Below, one piece after another: positions 12,128 to 24,700 of a DNA stretch of 64,000 nucleotides (position 1 is its first letter; each line of letters opens with the position of its first letter). The notes under the pieces were generated by a model. That model was not told where the DNA came from and made no database searches. It saw nothing but the letters and a program-made list of their open reading frames with translations. Made by a program: the position numbers and the translations under genes. This DNA is from Ascidia mentula. Its lineage: Eukaryota > Chordata > Ascidiacea > Phlebobranchia > Ascidiidae. Location of the stretch: the NCBI GenBank assembly GCA_947561715.1, contig OX387198.1, positions 1,054,001-1,118,000 on the forward strand, given 5' to 3'.

Positions 12128-12539
12128 TTAAATCTCAGAGTCCTGAGGTTCGCCGTTGTGGCTCAGTTGAAGTTCAATCGCTCCTTTTTTAAAGGCTTTA
12201 TCGAAGGCTACTTTCTTTATTTTGGGTCGCAGAAGCCGTTGAATTGTTATTGAAACGGCGTAGCTTCTTACTTTTTCCACTGGCTCTATGGCAAAAATGG
12301 TGAAAATCACAAGAAAGTCACAAATTTTGTGTTGATGAATGGCAATTAATGGAATCTTGTTCACCTAAATAAAATACCTGCAAGTTCAAGTGCATCAATC
12401 TCTTCTTAATAAGGTTTTTCCCCGCAAACGAGAACCCACAACAGGCGACTTCCAATCTCAGCAGTTTGTAAACGCATGTGGAAAGAGCAATCGCTCCTGC
12501 ATCCGTCAAGTGGTTCCACGAGAGGTCGAGTCTCTTCAT
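12128..12539 (-). pseudogene. Fragment of the NACHT-LRR gene (last two exons)
   Basis: The 162-nt exon at 12378-12539 encodes an LRR pair starting MKRLDLSWNHLTDAG and has the same donor context as the intact exon at 22239-22400. The terminal exon region ends at 12128 with SHNGEPQDSEI and a stop. Its acceptor region differs from the intact gene, and no NACHT, N-terminal or earlier LRR exons lie upstream. The fragment came along with the surrounding duplicated block (compare 20.9-22.6 kb) and is probably not a functional gene. Confidence 0.75.
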
Positions 12540-12769
12540 CTGGACGCAGTAAAATGTTATTCACAAGTTGTAAATCACAGTTTTCACTGTTTTTGACAGA
12601 AGTAAAGTTCTGCGTTGTCGAAGACATCGTGGTCTGGGAATTTATGAACGCCCCTATTACATTCGCAAGCTCTTACAAAGCCATAATGCAGCGAAGCACT
12701 AACAATGAGGGATCTAGAAATTGGCTGGTAGTTAGGAGCATCTGATTTAAAACCAATACAGAAAATTAG

Positions 12770-13960
12770 TAACGTCATGTGGAAATGCATTTTTTTATTA
12801 TAATTTTGTTTATCAACGAAACTGCCAAGTGCCTATCAGTAAAGCACTCAAGCGTAACGCGGTAATGAACAGTTACTTAAACTACTGTTAAGTGTAGCAA
12901 CGTGTAGTGTTTGTGACGACAGTGGTACCATCCTGAGGAGTTGGACTTTAAAGGTGGTGACGCCACTTCTGCACCACTATTTCTGTCAAATGTTTAATAT
13001 GTTTTTGCGTTTTATGTCATTTATTGTGCATTTTTTCAGACTACACTGGGATTCGAACCCAGGATATTCTAACCACGAATTCCGATCAGGATTTCTTCTA
13101 GGTATACCGGTCAGGGGCTTGACCAATGCTGCCAATCACCCACCCTTTAGCGTGCACCTTTATTTTACTACAACGAGATTTGAACCCAGGACATCCTGGG
13201 CACGAATCTCGATGCCTTTTGCGTCGCTAGTGGGTGTGGCCGATAACAACATGACGTCACCACCCGCGCAAACCTTATCTGTGACGTCTATCAGGTCAGT
13301 TCGTATTTCTATCATAAGATTCACTTGCTTCGCACGCAAGCTGGATCAGTCACTTTTTAAATCAAACACTCTGAATGCAATAACACTTAAGGTATGAAAC
13401 CGTCGGTCAACATAGACCAGCATAGTTTGTTTACTGCAATCTACTTGCGTAACTCAAGGTCACAGAAGTAGATTTGCGAAAATAATCGAAGCACAAAGCA
13501 ACGTAATTACAGGGAGGTAAAATGTGCAGTGATGGTTTCGTCAGTCACTAATTGAGCATGGACTTTTTCAGCGTAAATGTCGCCAAAGCAACGAAATAAA
13601 ACAAAGGCAATACACGGCATAATAAGAAAGGAATAATTACCTCTTTTCTGGAGCGAAAGGTTGTGGTCCGTTCCGTATCAAATGTTGTGAGAGAAGCGCA
13701 CACGGACAGGTTGCACAAAGGCATCGGGCGTTGCAACGAGATTAAACACGTCGCCAAGCAGGTGAAACGTTTAAAAGCTTTGCGTGTTGATCTAAAAAAT
13801 TAGTAAGGGCATTGGTGAAGTGCTTGGGCGTTCATGTTTCGTAAAATCACTAAGGGAATATTTATGCCAACAAGGTAAGTTTAAGAAGATAAATTGTGTT
13901 TTTTGGTTAACGTGGTAATGTTTTGTTGGTAAAGCACAAGTAAAAAGTACTGATATTATA
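12770..13960. repeat. Segmental repeat B, copy 2
   Basis: Second copy of the block at 8370-9600, placed just upstream of kinase paralogue 2. It includes the shared word aagcactcaagcgtaacgcg and the region around cgcacacggacaggttgcac. Confidence 0.75.
13025..13215 (-). mobile_element. Two tRNA-derived SINE-like pieces in a row
   Basis: Two B-box-like motifs occur on the minus strand (GGTTCGAATCC near 13051 and GGTTCAAATC near 13175). Each is followed by the same internal word as at 8.5 kb. The second piece is truncated. Family uncertain. Confidence 0.4.
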
Positions 13961-14440
13961 AATGAAAGACAAAGCTGTTGGTCTACTGGTAAGCATCAGG
14001 CAATAATTTCATCAGGCAAATAAAATTTTGTAAGCATCAGGCAATAAAATTTGTACTGCGTTCATTATCAGTGCTAGTTGTTGCAACGCAGTAAATCTAA
14101 ACCAACGTTCACCGTACCCATGCTTACCAGCAGACTTATAACCTTGGCTGACATTCATTCGCTTCAAGTATAGAAACATCTGGTAAATCACACTTGGTTT
14201 TGTGCCATTTGCGTTTCTGTTTTTATCTAAATATCAAAAATCTTTACCTCACATGCGTCTGTGGTAAAAAACTTAAATAAAAAAAATTTTCGTGTGCATT
14301 ATCTTCGTTTGCAGTTAATTTACCACAAAACTACACAGGTCAATAATATTTCAAAGATGTAGACTTTGTTGAATCGTTTGTACGCCGATAATTTAAACTC
14401 ACAAACAATTCTAACAACTAGAGATCAGTTACTTGTTTTA

Positions 14441-17179
14441 ATGGCCGACACACATGTAATTAACGTTTTCTTTAAAACACAGATGAACGAAATTCCTCCA
14501 AATGACATTCTGTGTGATACTGTCAAATTCGTTGCTGGAACTGGTGGGTTCGGTGACGTCATAATCGGGTATCACGTTGTCTGGCAACAATTTGTTGCAG
14601 TCAAGGTCATCCAAGTTGGGGGTATTCATAACGAAGATGTCTTCAAAGAAACGTAAAGTTATCTGGTACAATGCTTGTCATACAATATCAACCCACCATT
14701 TTACTTTGTTACAGAATTGGGAAGGAACTTGGAAATCTGCAAAAACTCGATCACTCCAACATAGTTCGTGTCCACGGTTGGACCAAATGGCCCTTTGCCA
14801 TCGGGATCGTCATGGAGTTCTGTGAAGGTGGAAACCTCTTGGAATTACTGCTTAAACCATCAATCCATTTGGGATTTCCCCTACGTGCCCGGCTTTTACT
14901 CGATGCTGCAGAAGGTCTCAAAGCTTGCCACAGTTTACCTCTGAAGAGGATGGTTCACGGAGACGTCAAACCAGAGAATGGCTTGCTTACCAAATTTCTG
15001 CTCCTCAAACTGTGCGACTTTGGAAGTGCCGAACTCGCAACAACCACAGGCTCAATGACTGTGGGTTCTTCGGCAAGAAGCAAGAATGAAAGACCTCAAT
15101 ACACTGCGATGTACACGGCACCTGAAAAACTAAGAGACCTCACCATGAAACCCACTAAAGAACTTGATGTTTACGCTTTCGGTGTGATGGTGTTTACCGT
15201 TGTCGTGCGTGCATTGCCATATCCGACAGGCAACCTTAAAGCTTTACTGGATTCTATCAAGGAAGGAACAAGACCGGATTGTTCCATAATAAGGCAATAT
15301 ATAAAGCCAAATCTTAACGGCAGCGACAGAGTAATCGTTGAAAACCTCGAGCAACTGATGAAGCAGTGTTGGGATGAAGATCCATCTAAACGACCAACGA
15401 TGATCGAAATCTGTGAGAGATTGCAGCAACTTCTCGACCAACAAAGCCCAGGAGTGATCGAGCAACAAGTGGAAGATGTTGTCAGACAGATGGACATCAA
15501 AGATCCCTTTCCTATCAACCTTGATGGATTGGTTCCGCTTCACTGGTTTTCCACACGAACTCGAAGTTTCCAAGGTTTGTTTTTGTAATGTTGTACTTCA
15601 TGTAATTATCTGTGTTTCTCCAAATTATTTGTTTTTGTGCTCTTAGTCCCCATAAGTGAACTCTTGTCCCCTCGTAATGATCTGAGGAACGATCAGTCAT
15701 CCTCCGGCGTGAGATCGGGTGCTGATGCCGTCAGACAAGGTTCTGCGGTTCCTGAGTTGACTCCACTTCATCTCGTTAAAAGAGAGGAAATGCAACTACA
15801 AGGTAATGGAAAAATATCTCCGTACTTTAATATTTTCATCGAGTTGGCGTGGCTTCTTATATAAGAGCAAGGCACAGTAATTAATGTGCACCGCAGCTTG
15901 TTTCTGTGCCATACGGGATGTTTCCTGAAAGAGCTTTTAGCCTGCGGTGTCTACTCCGCACATGTGCCCTAAACATGGAGTATATATTTCTTTGGCCTGC
16001 TTTAATACCAGCATGAGAGATCGACGCCACGTCAATATCGAAAAATAACCGGATGGGAAAGTTTGTTTAGAAACATTTTGTTTCTTCGTGTTTAGATCTT
16101 GTTTCCCGTGCTGACAACCGATCTGATGCACTTGGTGACGTCACCCGCAATCTCTCACCAATTGATGACGTTCCAAAACATTCAACTCAGCAAGCAGGTA
16201 AAATCATTTTTGAAGGTTTTTTCAAACCTTACGCTATCACGAAAAATGGAAGAGAAATGGAAATCAACAATACAAAAAACTGCTGACGTATCACAATGCG
16301 TCTAGTCATGCTAAACTTTATAACACAAAAACCCCATTGTAAGATACATAGCATGCTTAAAATTTAGTGGTGTGCTAAAATTACTGCTGACCTTGGGAAA
16401 TAAGAGAAAAATCACCTTGTGTTTACTGCCTTTATTTTGCAGTTGAAAACTTCATAGAGAATTACGTGAAAGATATGAAAATCGGAAACTACAGAAAAGC
16501 TGACGAGACGAGACAAGGGTTTTCAAGGTCACTTGAAGGTCGTGGGGCAACTGCAGAAGAATTGAAAACAACTGGAGATAAAAAGAGAGAAGAGGGAAAA
16601 TGTTTGGAATCGATTTTATTTTACGAACTTGGAGGTGAATTTTATTCAAGGCATCACGATGACGTGAGAGGGGTGGAAGGTGTGGGGGATTGTGTTTGGG
16701 GTTTGGGTCTGACATGCCAGGATTTGATGGAAACATCGGATTTGAATCAAAAACTTGAAAACAAACGAATAATTCGTGATCACGTGATCCCACTCATGGA
16801 AACGATGAGACTCAAAATACAAAATATTGAAAACGTGGATGCAGAATTAAAATGTTTAAGTGAAGGGCGTTGTTTGCTCGGGATTGAATTGAGTCATCGT
16901 TCAATCGAAGATGATTCGTCGAGTGAATCAACAATTAAACTTGTACTTGAAATGATGAGGAAACAGTTTGGTGAAAACTCAGCAAAGCATGAAGTGTTCG
17001 GAACTTTGTTATGGGAGCTTGGTTTTGTTTACAAGAAAACAAATCGACTGAATGAAAGCGTGGAATTTTATCAAAAAGCAATCCAAGCTTACAGAATGGC
17101 AACAGACATAACTGAAGAGGAAAGAAAGAATAATATTGAAAGAATTGCAAACGATTTGCGAGAAGTTCAGATGGTTTGA
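14441..17179 (+). CDS. RIPK/TKL-like protein kinase with C-terminal TPR-like region (paralogue 2)
   Basis: Exons 14441-14652 (or from the ATG at 14483), 14715-15574, 15647-15802, 16096-16197 and 16443-17179 keep phase and give 688 residues (674 from the second start). Kinase motifs are complete: GTGGFGDV, VAVK, MEFCEGGNLLELL, HGDVKPEN, CDFG, YTAPEKL and DPSKRPTM, so it is predicted active. A Ser/Thr-rich linker (NDQSSSG, NRSDALGDV) follows. The last exon encodes about 245 residues of helical TPR-like repeats (NESVEFYQKAIQAY). Kinase plus C-terminal interaction repeats recalls RIPK-type signalling kinases, but no death or CARD domain is visible. It is clearly a tandem duplicate of the gene at 5.8-11.0 kb. 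Confidence 0.85.
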
Positions 17180-17204
17180 GGCCTTCCATGTTGTCTGTGT
17201 TTAG

Positions 17205-17570
17205 TTACGATTTAAAACTTTGTACAGTTTTACTTGAAGTAAAAACAAATATCGGCGATTTGTGTAAATAATGTATGTAGCGTCACCTGCTTACGCAACG
17301 ACAATATGTAGACACGCCCCCCCCCCAAAGATGATTACGTCACAACGTTCTGAGAGCTGTTTGTGGTATTAGTGTAACGTATTCATTGCCCACTCTAATA
17401 ATGTGTTGAGAAATTAGCTGCAGTAACTTTCGATGCCGTGCGAATGAAAAGTTCCTGTCCTTTGTGTTTACCACAGCCGCTGTTGTGTAAATAATGTTTC
17501 CTTGTTTTTCCAGGTTATTATGTTGCTCCCACACTCTTGATTAATAATTGTTACGCAACGTTTTGTAAGT
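17205..17570. repeat. 3' flank of kinase 2, repeated at 19497-19740
   Basis: The stretch after the kinase 2 stop (agtaaaaacaaatatcggcg, then a C-run gcccccccc, then ccgtgcgaatgaaaagttcc) recurs at 19497-19740. This indicates a further local duplication of the 3' flank without the gene. Confidence 0.7.
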
Positions 17571-17739
17571 GTAAATATATCGTGATATATATATACCAAG
17601 AAACAAAACCACTGAAACATTTGAGTGAAGAGTATTTTGTGATAAACAAAGTGGAGACAATAATATGAATTGTGTAGACAGATGGTCACTGTTTCGACCT
17701 AACACTGATATTTTTCGACGTTCTCAAATATGCTGATAA

Positions 17740-17790
17740 GTAAGGGGCGGACACACCGACCTGCACAGGCTGATTCCTGCAGTCTTTCAT
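17740..17790. repeat. 41-bp minisatellite, single unit
   Basis: One unit (gacctgcacaggctgattcc) is set in the same flanks (aagtaaggggcggacacacc before, cagtctttcatgac after) as the three- and ten-unit arrays. Confidence 0.85.
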
Positions 17791-17814
17791 GACAGTAGCT
17801 GATGAAAGCTATGG

Positions 17815-18470
17815 TTCATGTTCACTATTTCATGTTCACAGAAGTAGATTTGCGAAAAGCGCAAACAACGTAATTACAAGGAGGTGAAATGTGCAGCTAT
17901 GGTTTCGTTAGTCACTAATTGAGCATGAACTTTTTCGGCGAAAATGTCGCCAAAGCAACGAAATAAAACAAAGGCAATACACGGCACAATAAGAAAGGAA
18001 TAATTACCTCTTTTCTGGAGCGAAAGCTTGTGGTCGTTCCGTATCAAATGTTGTGAGGGGAGCGCACACGGACAGGTTGCACAAAGGCATCGGGCGTTGC
18101 AACGAGATGAAACACGTCGCCAAGCAGTTGAAACGCTGAAAAGCTTTGCGTGTTGATCTAAAAAATTAGCAAGGGCATTGGTGAAGTGCTTGGGCGTTTA
18201 TGTTTCGTAAAATTACTAAGGGAATATTTATGCCAACAAGGTAAGGTTAAGAAGATAAATTGTGTTTTTTGGTTAAAGTGGTAATGTTTTGTTGGTGAAG
18301 AATATATAGAATATATTTAAGAATATATATTGTGTGTCATGGGGGGAGGAGCGCACACGGACAGGTTGCACAAAGGCATCGGGCGTGGCGACGAGAGTAA
18401 ACACGTCGCCAAACAGTTGAAAAGCGTTGCGTGTTGATCTAAAAACGCAGCATAACATTGGTGAACCACA
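17815..18470. repeat. Segmental repeat B, partial copies
   Basis: About 17815-18300 matches 13470-13920. About 18330-18470 matches 9338-9480 again (gtcatggggggaggagcgca). The block is therefore a truncated copy followed by a second truncated copy. Confidence 0.7.
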
Positions 18471-19490
18471 ATACAAAAAAATTTTAAAATATCATCGCAA
18501 CCTAACGTTCCATCACGTGTATCGTGCGTTGATGAACGAATACCGCTTTCCTTAAGGTCACTGGCATATCTTGAACGTCACCACAAGTTTAAACTAAAGT
18601 TGCAGACCAGGTTTTTGGTAACTCTTTTGTATCTTTTTTTTGTATTGTATCATTTTTTTGGCAGAGAAAGTTGCCCGGCTGCAGATCTTACAAACGTATA
18701 TTCATATCCTTTACCTGCGATATTGTATTGAGGAAAATGTTCAGAACATTACAAGTTTAAAGCAATTGTTACTTATTACCTCAAGGGATCAAAAAAAGTT
18801 AAAATCGTATATATCGTCATAACGATAAACTGCATCTGATTTAGAACCAATACACAAAAAGTTCATAACGTCTTGTCGGTAATTCGTTTATTTATTATGA
18901 TTATGTTTATCAACAAAACCGTCATCCGCCAATTTAGCGTTTCGTTCCCTTCAGCGAAGCACTCAAGCGTAACGTTGTAATGAACGGTTACTTTGGCATC
19001 ACCACAAGATTTTTGAAGGTAAAACAAACCATGGATTGCAGGGAACAGCGCATGTATTGTACTTGTATGTTGATCACGTTGCAGAAAACTGACGTAAACG
19101 TAGATAACATGAGCGGCAAAGAAATGTCCAGAGAAAATGCGAACATTTCAGCGTCTTGTCCAATCCGCTTTGAAGGGAAAAAAAGTGCGGCTCGTTCTCA
19201 TATCCCTGATATGCAGTTCTGCAACTTTTCCAGTTATCAAATTATCGGATAATCAAAACGTGCTCTACAGAGACCTTAACACTGTAATTATCCCCTGAAG
19301 GTTACAAATGACGCGGAACTATGTGGGGAACCACTGTATTGGAGAAATGGTGGAAAATGTCTCACTTGCAGTTGTCCAACATACAATGCTACTGCTTGCA
19401 ATACGCAGACATCTTCAGCCGAGTATAATCTACGTTTCCATATACATTTTCTTTAAAACCAAGCACAACGTTGCATGTGTTTAAATGTGG
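18468..19490. repeat. Segmental repeat A, copy 2
   Basis: Second copy of 3990-5460, with a different spacer in the middle. No gene seen. Confidence 0.7.
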
Positions 19491-19739
19491 GCACAATGTG
19501 TTTAGTTACGATTGAAAACTTCGCTCAGCTCACTTGGAGTAAAAACAAATATCGGTGGTTTGTGTCAATATTTTATGCATCGCCTGCTTACGTCATGACA
19601 ATGGTAGACACGCCCCCCCAAAGATGATAACGTCAAAACGTAACTTTTGATGCCGTGCGAATGAAAAGTTCCTGTCCTTTGTGTTTACCACAGCCGCTGT
19701 TGTTTCCTTGTTTTCCCAGATTATTATGTTGCCCGCACA

Positions 19740-20560
19740 CCGTTGTTCAAAAGTAGGCCTACGTACGAATCAGTCAATCAGCTCCCATGAGCCTAAATAC
19801 AGCTGTTCAATTCAATTCTACTGAATACATTCCATCTGTATCTGTTTTGTAAACAGCTATTCTACGCTAATTGAACTGCTTCATAATTGTGATGCTGCAA
19901 TTACTTGAAGTTTTCCAAACTTTGGCAGTCGTGACGTTTAGTGAGTGTAAATACATCGTGAAATATATCAAGAGACAAACCGATTGTACGACTGAAAAAT
20001 TTGAGTAAAGAGTATTTTGCCATGTGAGATTATTTGCATTTCTGCTAGCTCAGTGGACACACATCGGAATATGTTTATAACCGATAATTAAAGGAAATGT
20101 GGCACTAATGAAAGGCAAAAGATTGAAAAGGAAAAAGGGAAATAGTCGAAATAAATACAAGATTGGATGCAAATAGTGGTCGCATGTATTTCTGCTACAA
20201 AAGCAGCTTCTTCCAGGTGATGCGGGAACAACGTACGTAAGACAAAAACAAAACCGTCAAGTTTGCGAGATATCTTTTTTGGTGTCTTTACGGGCGGACA
20301 CTTTAGAACAAGTCCTGTTTAGCAGTTACATTTGCACACCAAAAGACCGTTTAGCTCATTGACGACAAAATACTGGAGTTTGTGACACACAGGAAAACAG
20401 ATTGTCACATTGATACAATTTGAAAGCAAGTGGCCAAGGAAGCGATGAAAAGGCCAACGTTCCCATGGTCACAACTCATACAGAAAAAAGGAAGCTCGGT
20501 ACATTGCCTGTATTATTCTTTGTAATGCTATTAAAAACATTGGAAAATCTGTAGAAAAGA
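19740..20560. other. Intergenic DNA without recognised features
   Basis: I see no gene, RNA or clear repeat in this stretch between the repeat blocks. Confidence 0.4.
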
Positions 20561-20900
20561 TTTGAAATTATGAACAAATGTTTTGATGTTCACCTCCAAT
20601 TTCACGACCAAATAAATGCAAGAAAATAAATTTTTCCATCAAAGAAAACTTTTCGCAGGATTTTGCAAAACGCGACGGATATTTTTGCGCCGGTACCTCC
20701 AGGGGATCTCCCTACCTTTGACGACAAAATCCCGAACAAACGGTGACGTAAGAAATATTGACCTACCTTCCACCAAATTTCCGGCCTATGATTTGCACAG
20801 TGTGAAAATCGTGCGCGCAGCTTGTCCTAATTTCCTATTTTTTATCCTAATTGCGGTCCGCGGGGAAATTTTACTGAAACTGATTCCAATCGTTAAAATT
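20560..20900. repeat. Segmental repeat C, copy 3
   Basis: Third copy of the block first seen at 7985-8400, leading directly into the ten-unit minisatellite. Confidence 0.7.
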
Positions 20901-20969
20901 GATATTTCTGTTTTAACCAAAGATCGTACACTGAGCTTTTATCGAGATTCTCAAATATGCTGATAAGTA

Positions 20970-21380
20970 AGGGGCGGACACACCGACCTGCACAGGTTGA
21001 TTCCTGCAGTCTGAAACGACACACCGACCTGCACAGGCCGATTCCTGCAGTCTGAAACGACACACCGACCTGCACAGGCCGATTCCTGCAGTCTGAAACG
21101 ACACACCGACCTGCACAGGTTGATTCCAGTAGTCTGAAACGACACACCGACCTGCACAGGCCGATTCCTGCAGTCTGAAACGACACACCGACCTGCACAG
21201 GCCGATTCCTGCAGTCTGAAACGACACACCGACCTGCACAGGCCGATTCCTGCAGTCTGAAACGACACACCGACCTGCACAGGTTGATTCCTGCAGTCTG
21301 AAACGACACACCGACCTGCACAGGTTGATTCCAGTAGTCTGAAACGACACACCGACCTGCACAGGATGGTTCCTGAAGTC
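20970..21380. repeat. 41-bp minisatellite, ten units
   Basis: Ten units of the 41-bp repeat (core gacctgcacagg, flanked by ctgaaacgacacacc). Two sub-types (gccgattcctgcag and ttgattccagtag) recur in an ordered way, pointing to higher-order copying of several units at once. Because 41 is not a multiple of 3, all three minus frames read the same peptide in rotation, and all stay open. I regard these frames as repeat artefacts rather than genes. Confidence 0.92.
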
Positions 21381-21728
21381 TTTTATGACATTTTTCTCTT
21401 GTCCCATTGGCAGTAGCTCATGAAAGCTAATTAACAAACAACCGGTTTCGCAGCACACATAAAAGTCCCGTATGCAAGGTGAGCCTTTGGTTCGACATGG
21501 TCAACTTGGTATCATAAGTTTATTATCATATTGCACAGGAAAATAGAATTCATGGAATTTATCATGCACACACGACGTTTTAATTAACGACTAACGTGAA
21601 GTTTGAAGTGCGCCATATCTAAAGGATGTATAAATACACAGGCGTTCAGATTATCCCTCCAATTATCCCATATCTGTTTTCACGTTGTTGAACTCCAAAC
21701 GCATTTAATGCTTCAACAAAGGCAAGAT

Positions 21729-24700
21729 TTAAATCTCAGAGTCCTGAGGTTCGCCGTTGTGGCTCAGTTGAAGTTCAATCGCTCCTTTTTCGAAGGCTAC
21801 GCGAAAGATCTGAAATAAAGAAACAAATATTGTAAGTTTTCTTTTGGGCTTAATTTAAATGCGATGCTGCGTTTCATTTCCACCCTTATATCTCAGACCC
21901 GAGCGATTAAGGTTTGAGAAACAAAGTTTGAATTTCACGTTTCAAACAGCTGGGGTTGAAAGCAATTCCCACCGGAGCGATTGAATTTACAGGAAAAAAT
22001 AAACCACTGTGTTTTCGTATACCATGGTGAAACTTTTCAAGAAAGTGAATATATTTACTGGATTCAATTTTCTTCAAGCTATTTGGGACGCAGAGGCCGT
22101 TGAATTGTTACTGAAACGGCGTAGCGTCTTACTTTTACCACTGGCTCCATGGCAAAAAAGGTGAAAATCACAAGAAGGTCACAAACAGTGCCTTAATGAA
22201 TGGCGATTAATGGAATCTTGTTCACTTAAATAAAATACCTGCAAGTTCAGGTGCCTCAACCTCTTCTTGATGAGGTTTTTCCCCGCAAACGAGAACCCAC
22301 AGCAGGCGACTTCCAGTCTCAGCAGTTTGTGAACGCATGTGGAAAGAGCAATCGCTCCTGCGTCCGTCAAGTGGTTCCACGAGAGGTCGAGTCTCTTCAT
22401 CTGAACGCAGTAAAATGTTATTCACAAGTTGTAAATCATAGTTTTCACTGTTTTTGACAGAAGTAAAGTTCTGTGTTGTCGAAGACATCGTGGTCTGGGA
22501 ATTTATGAACGCCCCTATTAAATTCTTACAAAGCCATAATGCAGTGAAGCGCTAACAATGAGGGATCTAGAAATTGGCTGGTAGTTAGGAGTTAAATCTT
22601 GGTCGCTTCAATCGCCCCTTGTGGTCCCGCCCCCACATAATCAAGGAATAACTGTTAAATAATTAATATAGATTTAAAGCAGACATGCCTGTTATCAGCT
22701 AATATCTCATTTATTCATTATTCGTAAATTAACTTTACAAATTGTCATGACCACAATGCAACCGTTCTTTATCGGCATATATGAAATTTTAATCCAATTT
22801 TATTGTTTACCCCTTTGAAATAAGCAACTATTTTTGGCATTCCCTTTTCAAAAAAAGCATTGCAGTGTTTGCATATCCAGCCCCAATTATTCAGCATCAC
22901 TAAGGCACGCCCTTGGTATAAACCACTGACTTACAGGCACGCGTAGCCCCAGGATCTTGGCTGTGAGTTCGTGGAGGCCGTTTAACTCAATTCCACAGTC
23001 GATCATTTCAAGGACTCTCGTAGCGTGGAGATTCTCAGCCACAAAACTGACCCCGATGTCCCCGATTCTGTTTCCGGATAGAGTGAGTTTCCTCAGCTGC
23101 AATGCACATAGAGATAAAATTGAAATCACTTAATTTGCACGTAAAGTAACAGCGCACATGAATAATAAACGTGAAAGATAAATTAGATCACATTAGAGTA
23201 ACTAAATCTATGTTGCTGCTGATGTAGATACAATTTGAAATCAATGTACGAACAATGGGCCTTAATTGCACGAACGGTGTCAATTTTTGTTTGTTTGAAG
23301 TAAATAATAGAAAAAACAATTCCGAACAGTCAACGAATCGAATATACCGAAAAAACATGTGCATTTATAGCGCAGCCCTGTTTAAGATATAGTTTGCTTC
23401 GCTTTACCAGAGTAACTCAGGCAACTTGGTTTATTGCCGTCATTACGCAGTAAAACTATCGCGCCGAAGCTTAAAAACAAATATTTGCTTTCGTTGATTT
23501 CATGAAACAATTTACTTTCCGCTGCGCTGTGACATCCACAACTAAGTCAACAGTTTACCGGGGAATTTAGGCTTGCCAACCCTCCCGATATCTCCCTGGC
23601 TCCGTCTCTTCCGATCCCGCATCTTTCCAATTTCACCTCCTTGAAGTTGAAGAGAGTTTGAGCGAGAAGAGTTGCTCCCTTGTCTCCTATGTTGTTCCCA
23701 GTGAGATCCAAGACTTCGAGCTTTTAACGAAGGTAATAAAAGTTAGTTACTGAACAACCTCATGCGATTGCCGATACATACACATGTATCAGGAGTGTTA
23801 GGTGGGAAATGCAATGACAAAAGTATGGAGTAAATACTAAGGCTAAGGCTTTCTGGAGGCTGGTCGCCAAATTGACCTCATTTAAACTTTTTAGACTACT
23901 CAAAAACGTGTGTTTTCCCAAAGAAGGTTAATAATCAAAGTGAAATTCTCTTTATCGGATGAAGCAAACACAACATGACAAGCGTGATGCAGCATCCCCC
24001 AAAACTTATTTCTAAAGGAAGAATGTTAAATAATGATAGAAATAATCCCGACCCAAAAGAGAAACTGAAATAGCCTAGAACTGTACCCTATTTGTGCTGG
24101 TAACTTGAAGAACATCCACAAGTTGGCTGATCTCCCATGGGAGGAGGGAATGGTCTGAAAGGTCGATGACGTCTGGGAGAGAATTTCTGAGTGATGACCT
24201 CATCCTGTCGGAGTTGGATTCTTGAGCCCATCGGCACGATTGTACGATGGACGATTTATCGTGCGCCTCCATTTGCGCAAGAGCTCGCTTCTGGAGGAGG
24301 AGAAGTTTCCTCCCACAATCGTGGGAGGAAGATTTAGGGAAGATCGATTGAAGTTCCCGGAACACTGGGAAGTCGGTGATGCCGAAAGCAAAGCCGACCA
24401 ACCGATGGAGGTTGAGCTCCAAAATATCTTTAAGTTCGTTCTTGAACTCTCTCACACTTATGAACAACATCAGGTGAAGTGCGGATAAAAACTCGAGCCA
24501 AACGATACTCGCTAGATGAGAAGAGCTCTCACCCACTTTGAGTATCTCAAACTCCTCGCCGAAGTTAAGGAATCTTGCCGCAGTTGGGACGTCAAGTCTA
24601 CTTTTGCGGAAATCCTTTCTCCTGAATTGTACCCGGCCTTTTTTCGCGGCCTTCAAAGACATCTTCGTTAGTTTCGTGATGTTGAATTCCTTCTGGAGTC

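Noticed and set aside
4300-13300. Frequent tgacgtca (CRE-type) words
   Set aside because: Many lie inside coding exons or duplicated blocks, so their number reflects duplication and I cannot show enrichment.
17325-17345. C homopolymer in gcccccccc as a special signal
   Set aside because: A simple homopolymer that varies between the two copies of the kinase 3' flank.
20893-21458. Three overlapping minus-strand open frames of 130-180 residues with a CVVSDCRNRPVQVG-type repeat
   Set aside because: All three frames read the same peptide in rotation because the 41-bp unit is not a multiple of 3; there is no splice or start context. It is a minisatellite.
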